NCBI GenBank assembly: GCA_027886175.1
Contig: JAJNNQ010000006.1
Location: forward strand, 13,669,001-13,733,000
Length of the DNA stretch: 64,000 nucleotides
Reading direction: 5' to 3'
Source: Phylloscopus collybita
Lineage: Eukaryota > Chordata > Aves > Passeriformes > Phylloscopidae
Shown here: one piece after another, positions 27,670 to 38,780 of the stretch
Layout: each line of letters begins with the position of its first letter
Position numbering within the stretch: position 1 is the stretch's first letter
Made by a program: the position numbers and the translations under genes
Notes under the pieces: generated by a model
What the model was told of the DNA's origin: nothing
The model's input: the letters and a program-made list of their open reading frames with translations, nothing else
Database searches by the model: none

Positions 27670-27931
27670 CAAAACAAGTGATAGGAAAAGAGGAAATGAT
27701 CTCAAGTTGCATCATGGGGTGTTTCGTTTGGATATTAGGAAAAAATTATTCACTAAAAAGATCATCTAGCAATGGCTGACCAGTCAAGGGAATCGCTGTA
27801 CTGGAAATGTATAAAGACACATAAATGTGGTGCTTAGGGACACAGTTTGGTGGTGGACCTGAAAGTGTCAGGTTAATGGTTGGACTTGATCTTAGAGGTC
27901 TTTTCCAACCTAAATCGTTCTATGATTCTAC
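27670..27931 (+). mobile_element. CR1 LINE fragment, 3' end, plus orientation
   Basis: Shows the CR1 order: 'AGGAAATGATCTCAAGTTGC', 'TTGGATATTAGGAAAAA' with 'TTCACT', then 'GGGACACAGTTTGGTGGTGG', 'GTTAATGGTTGGACTTGATC', 'TTAGAGGTCTTTTCCAACCT', and the end 'AAATCGTTCTATGATTCTA'. This is well preserved at the 3' end and somewhat deleted in the middle compared with full CR1 3' ends. The plus orientation is unambiguous. Confidence 0.93.
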
Positions 27932-29308
27932 AGTGGCAAGCATTTCCCACACCGTAACTACTTCTCAGTTGCTCATAGAGTATGGAAATGTTTGTCCATT
28001 CATTTAAAAATCTGTGTGAATTTTAGTTGACTTTTAAATGGATCATCTGAAGGGCTGATTTAATGCACTCATAACTCAGGAGCTATGAATTCCAGAAGCG
28101 CTGGTTGGATCTTGCTAATATGAATTTGTCTCTGCCTACCACGAAAGAGAGAGAATAGTAGTATAGTACCATGGCCTTTGAGCCCAGTTATGGATATTTT
28201 TGTCTGAGATTCACCTAATTTACCTGATAAGGTCATGGCTTCTCCAGAAATTTGCCTTATATATCAGCTACCTCCAAAAAGGGGGAGAAGTTCCCAGTCA
28301 CCCCTTGCTGGTTTTGCTTTTCTTCTCCCCAGGTAACAGGTCCTTCTCTCTCCTTCTTGCTAACCTGGCACTCATCAGACTAATTCAGTTCGGTGACCTA
28401 CCAGAAGGCAGATACTTGTTGGTATCATTGCTGTGTTATGACAGGATAGTTTTCAAAGGACTGATGAGATTAGTCAGATCACTGAGGACCCACTGAGCAT
28501 TTACAGAGGTGTAAGATGAATAGCAGCATTGCCCAGGTAGGAGCAGAAAGAAGAACAGGAGTTAACCACAGCAGGGAGCTTAGCCCACAACACACTCCAA
28601 CATCCCACTGAAACACAGGCTGAGCAGTAAAAACTCAAGTGAAAAGTACTTCCAACAATTGAAAATCCAAAAATAGAGCTGAACCTAACAGGAAATCTCC
28701 TTGAATTTAGTACTCTGTACCTCGTTAATAAATAATACCCAAGTTATTGACTGCTTATATTTACAGTGTAGAGACCAATACATAATACTTGATAACCCTA
28801 TGACACAAAGCACTGTGATCACAGGAATGCAATCCTGAACTGAGCTAATTAGCCCTGCAGAGGAGGAAGATTTCTTGTTTTAAGTGCCATAGTGCTGTAA
28901 TATGGGTATATTGTTTCCAGGACCAAAGCTTGTATTTGTTCTGCATGGTACTGCCTCACTCAGCAATAACAGCTGCAATTAGTGGCAGTCAGATAAATCT
29001 GATTGCCTAATGCAGATATACCTCAAGAAATTTCAAGGCTTATTTGGAAGTTTCTGATATTAGACAGTATCAATTGGCATAATGCTGTTTCCGGAAAAAT
29101 ACCAGTCTGTCAGTCTTCAAACAAGAGAAAACTCTTTCTAACGTGCCTAACATTCATTTGCGTATATTGCAAGAATGGAAAAGGCAATTTTTCAAGCATG
29201 ATCTTGTTGAATATTGTCTATACTTCGTGGTCACAAGTGGTGCTGAGTATAACCCTAAAACTACACACCAACCAGAGGAGACATTCAGGTGAGACTCTGA
29301 AATGCTTT
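27932..29308. other. AT-rich non-coding DNA, no gene seen
   Basis: No gene or repeat family recognised. Confidence 0.55.
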
Positions 29309-29309
29309 A

Positions 29310-29374
29310 CGTTGGAAGGGCATCTGAAGTCATCACACACCCACTGTTCAGGGTATAAAATACCTAGAGCAGCA
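29310..29374 (-). mobile_element. Degraded CR1 fragment, minus orientation
   Basis: The strings 'GTTGGAAGGGCATCTGAAGT' and 'CTGTTCAGGGTATAAAATAC' plus 'CTAGAGCAGC' follow the reverse-complement CR1 end (normally GGTTGGAAGGGACCTCTGGA, then CTGCTCAAAGCAGGG, then CTAGAGCAG). The copy is short and old. It lies inside a 151-codon open frame (29003-29458), which makes that frame unlikely to be a real gene. Confidence 0.6.
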
Positions 29375-29379
29375 CCTTA

Positions 29380-31676
29380 CATTCTACAAGAAACCACCTA
29401 CAGAATTTTAATTTTGTATGCTTGTCAATATACATTTTCTCTTACATGTTTGAAGTAGCTGTGGAATTAAATTATCACCCTCTCATTTCAAGCACTGCTA
29501 TACCATCTTCAAAATTTAGTGTCCAGTGAATGTAGGTTGTGATTTTATGTCCAGGTTTAAGGTAAAAAGCTAAATTTACAAAAGCAGGTTCTCCAGTAGG
29601 ACTAAACACACCAGTGATGAAAAAAAACCAAAAAAAACCAAAAAAACACCACTTGAAGTTAAGTTGCCTTTTCTTGAGAAAACATGTCTTCCATATCCTA
29701 CAAACCTCTTCTGCCTTTTCAACACTTGAATGTCATAAAAGGGGTAAAGTGGAACAGAGTTAAGGCCTCCTTCTTTTCACAGAGAAAAGCCTAGTTTACA
29801 ACAAGTGGACAGCTTTTAGAGAACCACTGGGATAGAATAAGGCTGAAGAATAATAGGCAGTACCTAACATCAAGAGCAATTAGTAGAAAACTGAAGAACC
29901 ACATAATTAACATACACTTTTTAAATGGTATGGGAAGGGAGGGGTGAAGTTTGGTTTCTGTGATCAAGGGTAAAGTATCTGGAATTAAGAACTGACATCA
30001 TGCTGCAAATATTATGTCATCTTAACTAGCCTATCCATCCCAAGAGAGCTGGCTGGTGCCCCTACTCTTATTCGGGGAGATCTTATTATTTGTTTGGCAA
30101 AATCCTCTTAAATAGGAAGGTTCATTATAGTGGATGTTTAATATTTTTTGTCTGTAGGCGCTCTTTTCAAATGCCTTTTTGGGGGATTCTTTCTGCATCT
30201 GAATTATTTCATAGCTCAGTGCAGAGACTTCTAAATGTCACTGACATTAACAAGTTGTACAAAGATGATAATCTCAGTTGGGCGCCACAGATTGAGAACG
30301 TGCCGACTTGTATGAGTTGAACAGACTGTCAGGGAAAAGAAATGGAAAGTGCATAAAGCCAAGTGTCATTTCCATAAGAGCTCTCATGTCTGAGGAAAAA
30401 TCTATCAGAAAGGTGTGTCAAGACCAATCCTACAAAATGCAAATCATTCTATAAATTGCTCTCTTGAAATCCAAAGCGAAGCAAAATAGAACTGGAAAGA
30501 TTTTGAGGGGAAAAGATAATCTTTGCAGACAAAGAAGCATTAACAAAATCTGTATAAAAATTGTGGAATTCACTGGAGAACTAAATTGGGCAGAGAAGCT
30601 GACATAGAAAAGGTTATTTACTCAGAAGATGCCTGAGAGATCATATGTTTTCAGACACACACACACAAAATTCTATATCTGTTAGAAAGGGAAACTGGAA
30701 GTGGTATTCTTATAAAGGGCAACTTTGAGCGGTGACCTGAAGCTTATTCAGATTAAACACACAATTCTGATTGTAGCCGTCAAGGACTGGTTTTACTCAA
30801 ACCCATGTATGAAGATTTCCTGTTGTTTTTATTAAATACTTCAAGCACTGAAGCTGGTCACAAACTCTTTTTAACAATTCCAAAAAATGTCTGCAGTAAG
30901 AGTAATTGTAATTTCAAATTTTATCACTGACATTGAAAATGGATGAGCACACCTGTAAATTTCAGTGAGTGTTTTCCTTTTTTTCCCCTTATTTTCTTCT
31001 TTTTTTTTTTTTTTTTTTTCCCCAATGGTCAATTTATTCAGAAAAGCATGGAAAAGTCATTGCTAAAGTGAATGAAGTTGAAAGCAGTGTTGACAGTCAG
31101 TGTAGAGCAAATTTTGCAGGGTGGCATAGGAACAGAAATCTGCTATTGGTGGTCTGTATTACAGCTTCACTATTGAAAAACTTAAACTGTGACTGAGGAG
31201 CACAGACATTATGGACAAAAGACAGGCATGTGTCCTCAAAATTGTGCATACTGTGATCTCTTTAATGGAGAATACTGATATTTAAATCTAGCCACAAGGA
31301 TGTGTGAACAAGAAAAAATTATAGAGGGAGTAGGAGAGAGGTCCACAAAGGGATTTAGATGACACTAAAGTGTTTACCTACTATTTTATACATTTAAATC
31401 CAAAAGTTATTTCTTTAGGATCTCTGTTTAAAACCTAGTTGATCCAGGATGGCCTTTGCAGCCATTGTGCTCCCAGCTGCTGTCATTCAAGGTTGCCCAA
31501 GAACACTAACTTCCTTCTTTTTCCCTTTCCAGAAGTGTCTCAGTGATGCGCAGCATCTGTTTCATATCTCTAACATATTTGAAAGTTTAGGCTCCCGAAG
31601 AAATACTGGCAGAATAACAAATGATGGTCAATCTCAGTGAAGTGGTTACTCATGTTGTGCAAGTGAGATTAAGTCC
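29380..31676. other. AT-rich non-coding DNA, no gene seen
   Basis: Contains an A/C low-complexity patch (29618-29649) and a T20 run (31000-31019). No gene recognised. Confidence 0.55.
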
Positions 31677-32053
31677 TGTTGCTGTAGGACACGAAAGAAA
31701 GATGAGATATTTCAGAAGGCAAAGAGCATAGAAAAAAGGCTTTATTGTCTAATTCTTACTACCTTTTATAAGGTGTTCCAATACAGACTTAACATGATTG
31801 GTGACTAGGACCAACACCTCTCTAATCCCATTGGCTAAATTAGAGAAACAGCAAAACACCACCTGGAGAAAGATTGTTTTGAGAAAGGATAGTTGCTTAC
31901 CAAGATTGTTTTGAGAAGAAGCTTTCTTGAGAACCTTTTCCTTGGGAAAAGTTAGCAGCTGCTAACAGGCTAGAAATATCTGCTATCAGGCTTAGAAATA
32001 TCAGGCTCACAAAGTCCTTCTGTTGCTTAAAGGAAATTCAATACACAGCAACA
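31677..32053 (-). mobile_element. Solo-LTR-like element, about 377 bp, minus orientation
   Basis: The ends are the perfect 8-bp inverted repeat TGTTGCTG (31677-31684) and CAGCAACA (32046-32053), with the TG...CA termini of retroviral LTRs. On the minus strand it carries a TATA box (TATAAAA, complement of 31764-31770) and an AATAAA polyadenylation signal (complement of 31741-31746) about 20 bases further on, the usual compact arrangement of avian endogenous retrovirus LTRs. U3 would be about 280 bp. The motif AAGATTGTTTTGAGAA occurs twice in U3 (near 31870 and 31903), as LTR enhancer repeats often do. No gag, pol or env sequence adjoins it, so it is best read as a solo LTR left by recombination. 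I see no clear target-site duplication in the immediate flanks. Confidence 0.78.
31762..31773 (-). promoter_or_regulatory. TATA box of the LTR-like element
   Basis: CCTTTTATAAGG, read on the minus strand as CCTTATAAAAGG. The expected start of transcription would lie about 25-30 bases downstream on the minus strand, near 31738, close to the AATAAA signal. Confidence 0.6.
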
Positions 32054-33857
32054 CACAGGGAGGATACCACAACCCTACTACTGAGCAGAATGACCTCTCT
32101 TTTCTGTGTCACCTTTCATGCAAAGGTTTCAGCTAGAATGTCATCATCACATGCTATTTCAGCCTGGGAGAGGAGGCCTAGAAGCCCTTGGGAAGGTAAA
32201 ATCTTTGCACTGAAACTTGTTAAAATATTGTTTCAATTTCCTTTATTGACTGCCAGTAAAGGATATCACACTGTGAGTATCACAGTCATCCACTGCATCC
32301 CCTAAAGCCTCATCACAATGACTGTAGAGAGATGTAGTTCCTTTGCTGTGTTTCACAGCCTGTCCCTTTTTTTACTGTTATGACAATTTCAGCAGTGCCT
32401 GATAACTTAGCATAACATGAGAATTTGAGAAAACCTTTAGGAAGAAAGAGAAATGAGATGTGTGAGAGTTCACCATAGGGACTGTCAAACAGATATGAGT
32501 TTGGATACAACGGCCATCAGGAGAATCCTCCCATGCCCTCCTCTAGGAAACATTTAGCAAGATTCACTACTTAAAGCAAGTCTAAGCACTCATTAGCTGG
32601 ATGGTCAACTGGCCCAGTCCATACCAGTACATAATACAACAGCTAAGACTGGCTATTGCTTGTTGCCAAAGTCCTCTGAAGCAGCACTTGTGGCTCTGGA
32701 GAAATGTCATGTCAAACTCAGTAGGCTTCTGCAGCTTGTATAGAAGCTAATCAGCTTTTACTGAACACCCTCTACGCCATAAACCAACACTGTGCACATG
32801 CTGTTTGCTAAAATTGCAGGGTGTTTTTCTATCAAGTTGCCTTTCCATTACATTATGCCCTGTGATTTATATTGCTAGCTCCGCTGGATTGTGAGTACTG
32901 CCATAGAGGGGTATCTGAAACATGCAATTCATAACTGAAGTTCTGGATGTATGCTATTGTATTTCCCCTTGTTCAATTGCTGCATTTACAGTGTCAGTTA
33001 AAAGGGGCTCTAAATATTTTTGAGGGTGTTGTTCATTTAAAAATTTCTTTTACGACCCACTAGATGATTCTGAGTAAATCAAAATCAAAGTGGAGTTTTG
33101 AACACTGGTATACCCATTTCAGATGATAATATTATGCTTTTCATAAATAAAACATTTTGGTTTTATCAAAGTAATTATTTGTAATAAGATTATTTGAAGT
33201 TACTGAATAAAAAGTGTTGCAGGCTTTCTATGGCAGGAAATAATTTGAGATTTCAGCATTTCACACATTTTAAAGACAAGTGTATTTTGAAATATGAAAA
33301 TTCCTGTGAAATAAAAACTTCATTTTGCAACCAGATCTGCTGATTGCCTTTTTTTAAGTACCACAGATTGCAGTTGTGTTTTTAGTGTGAATTGCCGAAG
33401 TCTGATTGCAAACATTCATTAACTGGGATTTTCTAGTAAATATTTGCCTCTATTTTCTTACTCTTGCTTCCATACCTTTCTCTAACACTCTGACTAATGT
33501 AGTTATTTGGCAGATTATAAAGCAGGTATTTCAATTAAAGGAAAGAAGTATCTTGGCAGGTCAAGCCAGCACCACCACGTGCTCCTGGACATTTTAAAGC
33601 AGAGAACCCTAAGTGAAAACAGCAGAAAAGGATGGCATTGCTTGTATTTGCAGCCATTGCTAGTTATTTTGGAACTCTGAGGACAGCAGGTACCCCAACA
33701 CAGAAGTCACAAATTCACCTGAATTGTCAATAATTATATTAATACCTGCAAAAGGAATATGGTGTCCTGATTACAGGGGTCTGCACAGAGAACTACCTAT
33801 CAGCCAGCTGAGAAAAGCTGAGAAAGCCTTTTTGTCATGATTATGATGATCTAACCT

Positions 33858-33890
33858 TTCCGGAAAATTCCAGGTCTTTCCAGAAAATTT
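33858..33890 (+). promoter_or_regulatory. Candidate heat-shock-element array
   Basis: Heat-shock factors bind alternating GAA/TTC triplets placed every 5 bp. Here units start at 33858 TTC, 33863 GAA, 33868 TTC, 33873 GGT (degenerate), 33878 TTC, 33883 GAA and 33888 TTT (degenerate). Five perfect units are in phase, including an uninterrupted perfect three-unit element. The array looks like a 20-bp tandem duplication (CTTTCCGGAAAATTCCAGGT then a diverged copy). There is no recognised promoter nearby, so function is unproven. Confidence 0.45.
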
Positions 33891-35899
33891 ATTCTGGATG
33901 AGGCAGTAGTTTCTGAAGTGTCCTCAGGAGATAAGTCATCATGGAGATATCCCTGCTAGAACTGGCTTTGCACTCAGGTTATTCTCACAGCTTATGAGGG
34001 CATCTCAGAAACTTGTCTGGCAAGGGAATTAAGTGAATAACTTTTTTTCTTTCATCAACTTTTTTATTTCCCTTCCCCCAGTCTTACATTAGATGAACTC
34101 AGGCACATTGGTATAATGCAAATATAATAGAAGTGTGTGGTTGGATAAATAAGATTTTTCATTTCAGTTGATGAGACATTGTGTCTTGCTGCTCCTTACT
34201 TTAGATATCTATTTTATTCAGAGTAGCAAAACGAAGTTCTTCACAAATGAAACAAGAAAATATTTCATCAGGTTTCCCTCCGAACAATGGGTTTGAACTT
34301 TTTTTTAGTTTTTCACAAATAATTGTTTGTTTGAATTACATTTGGCAAGATCAGTTATTAGATTTATGATGCATAATACTCATGCTGAGCAGACTAAAAA
34401 AGAATTTTAATTTTTCCTTCCAAAAGTTTCTCATTTGTAAGAAGTAATTGGGATTCCCATTAATTGCAGAGTTCAGGGTTTTTTGTTTCACTGTAGCTCT
34501 GCAGTGGAAAGGAGCAAAATCAATTTTGTGATGTAATTGCATTTAGAGGGAGAAAGAGAACAAAAGAGTCAGATTACTAATATACGTATGTGTATTCCTT
34601 CTTACCAAAAATATTGACATTTTATTTATTTGTATAAATCAATGCATAGGACGCCTACCAAGAATAATTAAAGCAATACATAGTAAAGACAAACCAACAA
34701 CAGAAGGATTTTTTTTCAATCAAGTATCAAATTAAATACTTGGCTAAAGAGCACAGAAATAACCATCCTACTTAGAAAAAAATCAATTTCCAGTTAGTCA
34801 GAGGAGAATGGGGGAAAAAACGTGATGGTGACAAAGAAAATCAAGAAAACAATGCAATGAGCAAGCAAAGATAGGTTCCTTCAAAGTAATTGTATTCCCC
34901 AAAACATGGAGATTATTGCTATCAGCAACACCCCATCACTTCAGTATTTTTCAAAGTATGATAACTGTGAAAACAAAGGAAATAAACTGAATAGTTTGTG
35001 CTCTTTTCCCACCTAATTTGAGCATTTTCTTGAAAGAAATGTTTTCTATTGCTCAGTGTAAAAAAGTTACAGAGTAAATTAAAAGTAATCTCAAAGCAGA
35101 CGTAAAAATAATGCACTAAAATCCAAAAGACCATTAGAAATATGTTCCTCCTAAAATTGTTTCTTCCAAAAGTATTTCTTTACTGCCTAAATACAACTGT
35201 GTTCATTTCAAAGGTTTTGTATCATTTTCTCTTCTTTTTTTTTCCACACCCAGCAAACAAGCAAACAAATAAATAAATATATGGGTCCCATAATGTTGTA
35301 TAACTAAAGCACCATTCAACCCTGTAGCAGCAGAATAGGTCAGAGTGCCTCTGACTATCCATGACACTTGACAACTCAGTCAGTTAGTTAACAACTAACT
35401 CTCTTGCATCATTTTGGATCACTCCAACATCTCCTTCAAAAAGTAGCTTGTTCTAGAGAATCTCAGCAATGGCTGGGTGAGGTTAACAAAGCTGGATATC
35501 TGAACTTTGTACTAGAAGGTCCAGGTGATGAGAGTGATGAAGTACCTGCATATATTTTAGATGTGCATTTTAAGTGATATTCCTGAATCTGTACCTGAAA
35601 AAATGTAGTATGTGTGAGGTTTCTCTTGGCCAGTCTGAGACATCTTATATGTTGGCATTTACATATAAATTATTTGTCTAGGTACTTAGGCAATGAGGAG
35701 CACTAGACATTTGTAGATCTCAATTCACATGACTTGTTTGGGCATCTACTTTCAGAGGAGAAGTATCACTCCCCAAAAGCATATTCTTGTTGTTGCTTCC
35801 TGCCTGTAAAAGGAGGCAATTACCTCTGATTGAAGCTTGCTAATCCCATCCTAACTCAACAAACATATAAATGTTTCCATTTCCTTTGGTCGCCATCAC

Positions 35900-35945
35900 T
35901 TCCAAAATATTTTAACAGGAATGAGCCTGTTAAAATATTTTGGAA
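35900..35945. repeat. Perfect 20-bp-arm inverted repeat, 6-nt loop
   Basis: Left arm TTCCAAAATATTTTAACAGG (35900-35919) and right arm CCTGTTAAAATATTTTGGAA (35926-35945) are exact reverse complements around AATGAG. The stem is AT-rich in the middle with GC-containing ends. It is shorter than a normal pre-miRNA stem (about 22 pairs plus lower stem). It may be a cruciform-prone palindrome or a relic of template switching. Confidence 0.9.
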
Positions 35946-38739
35946 TAATATTTTATTCCTCCATAAAATGAATATATTTTGTCTGTTATGTTCCTACATT
36001 CTTGGTATAAACTGCTAGGAATATTCTTATAGGTATAAACCCAATAGAGGAAATGAAAGCAACACAGTGTCTTCCATTTAAGAACCTGTAATTAAAACAT
36101 AGGTTTACACTCTTGTTTCTTTAAACATGTCACATTGACGCATCCATGTTGGGGTGAGAGTCTCTCTGGCATGGAATCCAGTGGATGTGAATTCCCTAAC
36201 AGCTGTGCTAGGAGGATGGATAGTAGGGAGACAGAAGGAAAACTGCTGTCGACAGTGAGATGATCTGCAACAGAACTAAACTTGCACATGGTTTTGTTGT
36301 GGTTGATAACAAAGGAAAAGCAGAGAGAGGGCTCTGGAGACTCCTAGTATGCAGTAAAAAAAAAAAAAAAATAAATAGCAGACAGATGAGCTGAATCTTA
36401 AAGTCCAGTGCAAATGCATTTAGGTCAGGAAAATTATAAAGGAAAAGAAAGAAAAAAATTCCTAAAGATGAACACTGGCAGGCTTATAATTTCTTGAGAC
36501 TGTGAAAAACAACAGCAGTCTCTAATTTTTGTCTCTTGTCCATTTCTTCTTACAGAATCTAGACAATCAATTGCAAAAAACAAACTAAGTGTGCACACAA
36601 CTGTATTATGAAAATGCATCTCTTTTCATTCTACTTTGAATTTTTTTTCTTCTTTTCATTCAAAAATAGAATGGACAGGATAGTATGCCAAACTGGACAG
36701 TACACAAATTAATATTTCCCAAATTCTACTGTCTGGCTGCTTTTATATCATTTGTAGTTTTATTTTTTCTGTGGTGATGAACTACAGGGTTTGGGTTTCA
36801 CTCTCAAAACTAAGAGTTTCATTAATGTAGGCTGCAATTCTTTTAACGTCTTAGAAACTAAGTAATTTGCTGTTAATTTTACTATTGTTTTTCATTACTT
36901 TTGAGTAGTACTTGTCAGGGTAATTCTGAAAGGATTCTGAGTTGGTGGAGGGGGTGGTGAAGGTGTTTCAGCAAATCTTTTCTCAAAACCAGTGACTTCA
37001 AAGGTATCCAGAAGAGGTGATTGGCTGGCATGTCCTGTAATCTTCATTTTATTAGAAATGGCCTGTAAAATGACAGTATACCCCCTCCCTTTTTTTCTGC
37101 CATAAAAACTCTTTGGAGTTTTTCAGCATTTCAGGAGTGTCGCCAGAGTATCAGGAGCTCTGACTGAGCTATAGTGACTAATGCCTTAAGTGCTATTAAG
37201 AAAAAAACCAAAACAAAAACCAGAACAAAAATAATTTTCATGCAGTCCCAAGATAGGCTTCATAGATTTCAATTGTTTAGATTCAGATTGTTTAGAATTA
37301 ACAGTGTGTGGGTTTCTTAAATGCCTATAAAACAGTATAGCAGTAGAGTAGTGCTTAGTGCACTAAGTCACTTTCTTTATTGGGTTTTTTGGTTTTTGTT
37401 TGGAGTATTTTGGTATTTTGTTTGTTTGGGGGCTTTGTGTTTTTTGTTTGTTTGAGGGGTTTTTTGCGACTGAGATGACTTTTCATAATGCAGCTTTGTG
37501 TCTACCAGCACTTCAGAATGTTAATAGGAGAGAGAAGTTTCCAGAAGGACCTGATTTGCTAGAGCTGTTCAGTCTGACCTTTAATTTTCTGCTCTGCTGA
37601 GTATGATATCCCTATGATGCCCAACTATTGCACACCAGTCTCGTGGTTAAAGCACTTAACCAAGTTATACAATTAGCTGGTCCTAAACTACCCACCCAGG
37701 TGTGGAACAGCTGGGTTCTATGTGTACACAAGCCTGTGGGCACACCCTGAGAAGTTCCTTCCCTCCATAGGTGTGTATTCAGTGTGTGTCTTCACACCTT
37801 TCCTCCTGAAATTGGTCCAAAGGGAGCAATTAGGGCACCTGTATCTATAAATTCTTCCCTCAGACTGAGAAGGCTGTGGAGTACTTGCTTTTCTTCTGCA
37901 TGAAGAGCTTTAAACACCCAGTTTTGTTGCTGATTGAAGATCTGACATATAAGTACTTAAGAGAAAGCAATCAGATACATAATTGCCCCTTTCCTACTGA
38001 TTGTCACTGACATCACAGAAACCAGTATGAAGTCTGTCATCAATCCCTAAATAAGTGTCTGATTATTTTTCTTTGGCCACTCTGCGTGCCAGAGCAGGAC
38101 ATCTTACCCAGCCTGCTGACACTCAAGCTCCTTTTGTTAACAGACAGACTTTATTGACTGTCTGTCCTAGTGACACCGCAGATGATCAGTAGCATTTCTT
38201 TTGATGCTAGACTGAATGCCAGAAACAGAAGTGGAGAAACAGAAGTGGTATCTCTGGCACTTTAAAATTCCTAATGGATTTTTCCTCCGTACAATTGCAT
38301 TGGCTGCACACATACGGGAACAGTCTGACATTAATAAATTAATTTAAAGTGACTCCTTAAAATGACCATCAGCATGTCATGTGGTGGGGACCAGGCTTTG
38401 CTTTGCAAGGTGAGAGACTTGTCTCTGATTCCTTAGTTCAAAGAGGAAGGTTTGGTGAAGAGGAATGGGGACAATAGTAAAACAGTTACAAGTAAAATTA
38501 TTTTATGAGCTTGCCAATGTGTTCCAAGAATCTTCTGAATTTTAATTAAAATGTGACCTAGCAGTATCCCTGAGTACTTCCCAGTTTAAGGGCTAATTGG
38601 AACATGAATCTCAGATGCCAGGGCAGGAGTGGAACACTGGCCAACATAGTGCTGGCTGCCCCCTCAGGGTGAGCCGCCCGCTCCAGCACTTCTGAGCCAC
38701 ACCAAGGAACCCACTTGCTTGCTGGTTTCTCATTTCTTC

Positions 38740-38741
<2 letters not shown>

Positions 38742-38778
<37 letters not shown>
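38742..38778. repeat. T37 homopolymer
   Basis: An uninterrupted run of T. No retroposed gene copy or target-site duplication can be seen beside it; length is likely variable and error-prone. Confidence 0.9.

Positions 38779-38779
<1 letters not shown>

Positions 38780-38780
<1 letters not shown>

Larger units (their letters stand above)
32054..38741. other. AT-rich non-coding DNA, no gene seen
   Basis: No coding exon recognised; all open frames are below about 75 codons. Noteworthy local features are the in-phase HSE-like array at 33858-33890, the 20-bp-arm hairpin at 35900-35945, a 14-bp palindrome at 37354-37367 (CTTAGTG/CACTAAG), an A run at 36357-36371, and T/G low complexity at 37380-37465. 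Confidence 0.55.

Noticed and set aside
29003..29458. 151-codon plus-strand open frame
   Set aside because: No domain recognised, and it runs across a degraded CR1 fragment at about 29310-29374.
38655..38672. Second CTCF-like string (TGCCCCCTCAGGG)
   Set aside because: Three of the core positions mismatch the consensus.
38742..38778. T37 run considered as the tail of a minus-strand processed pseudogene
   Set aside because: The adjacent sequence shows no gene-like open frame and no flanking target-site duplication.
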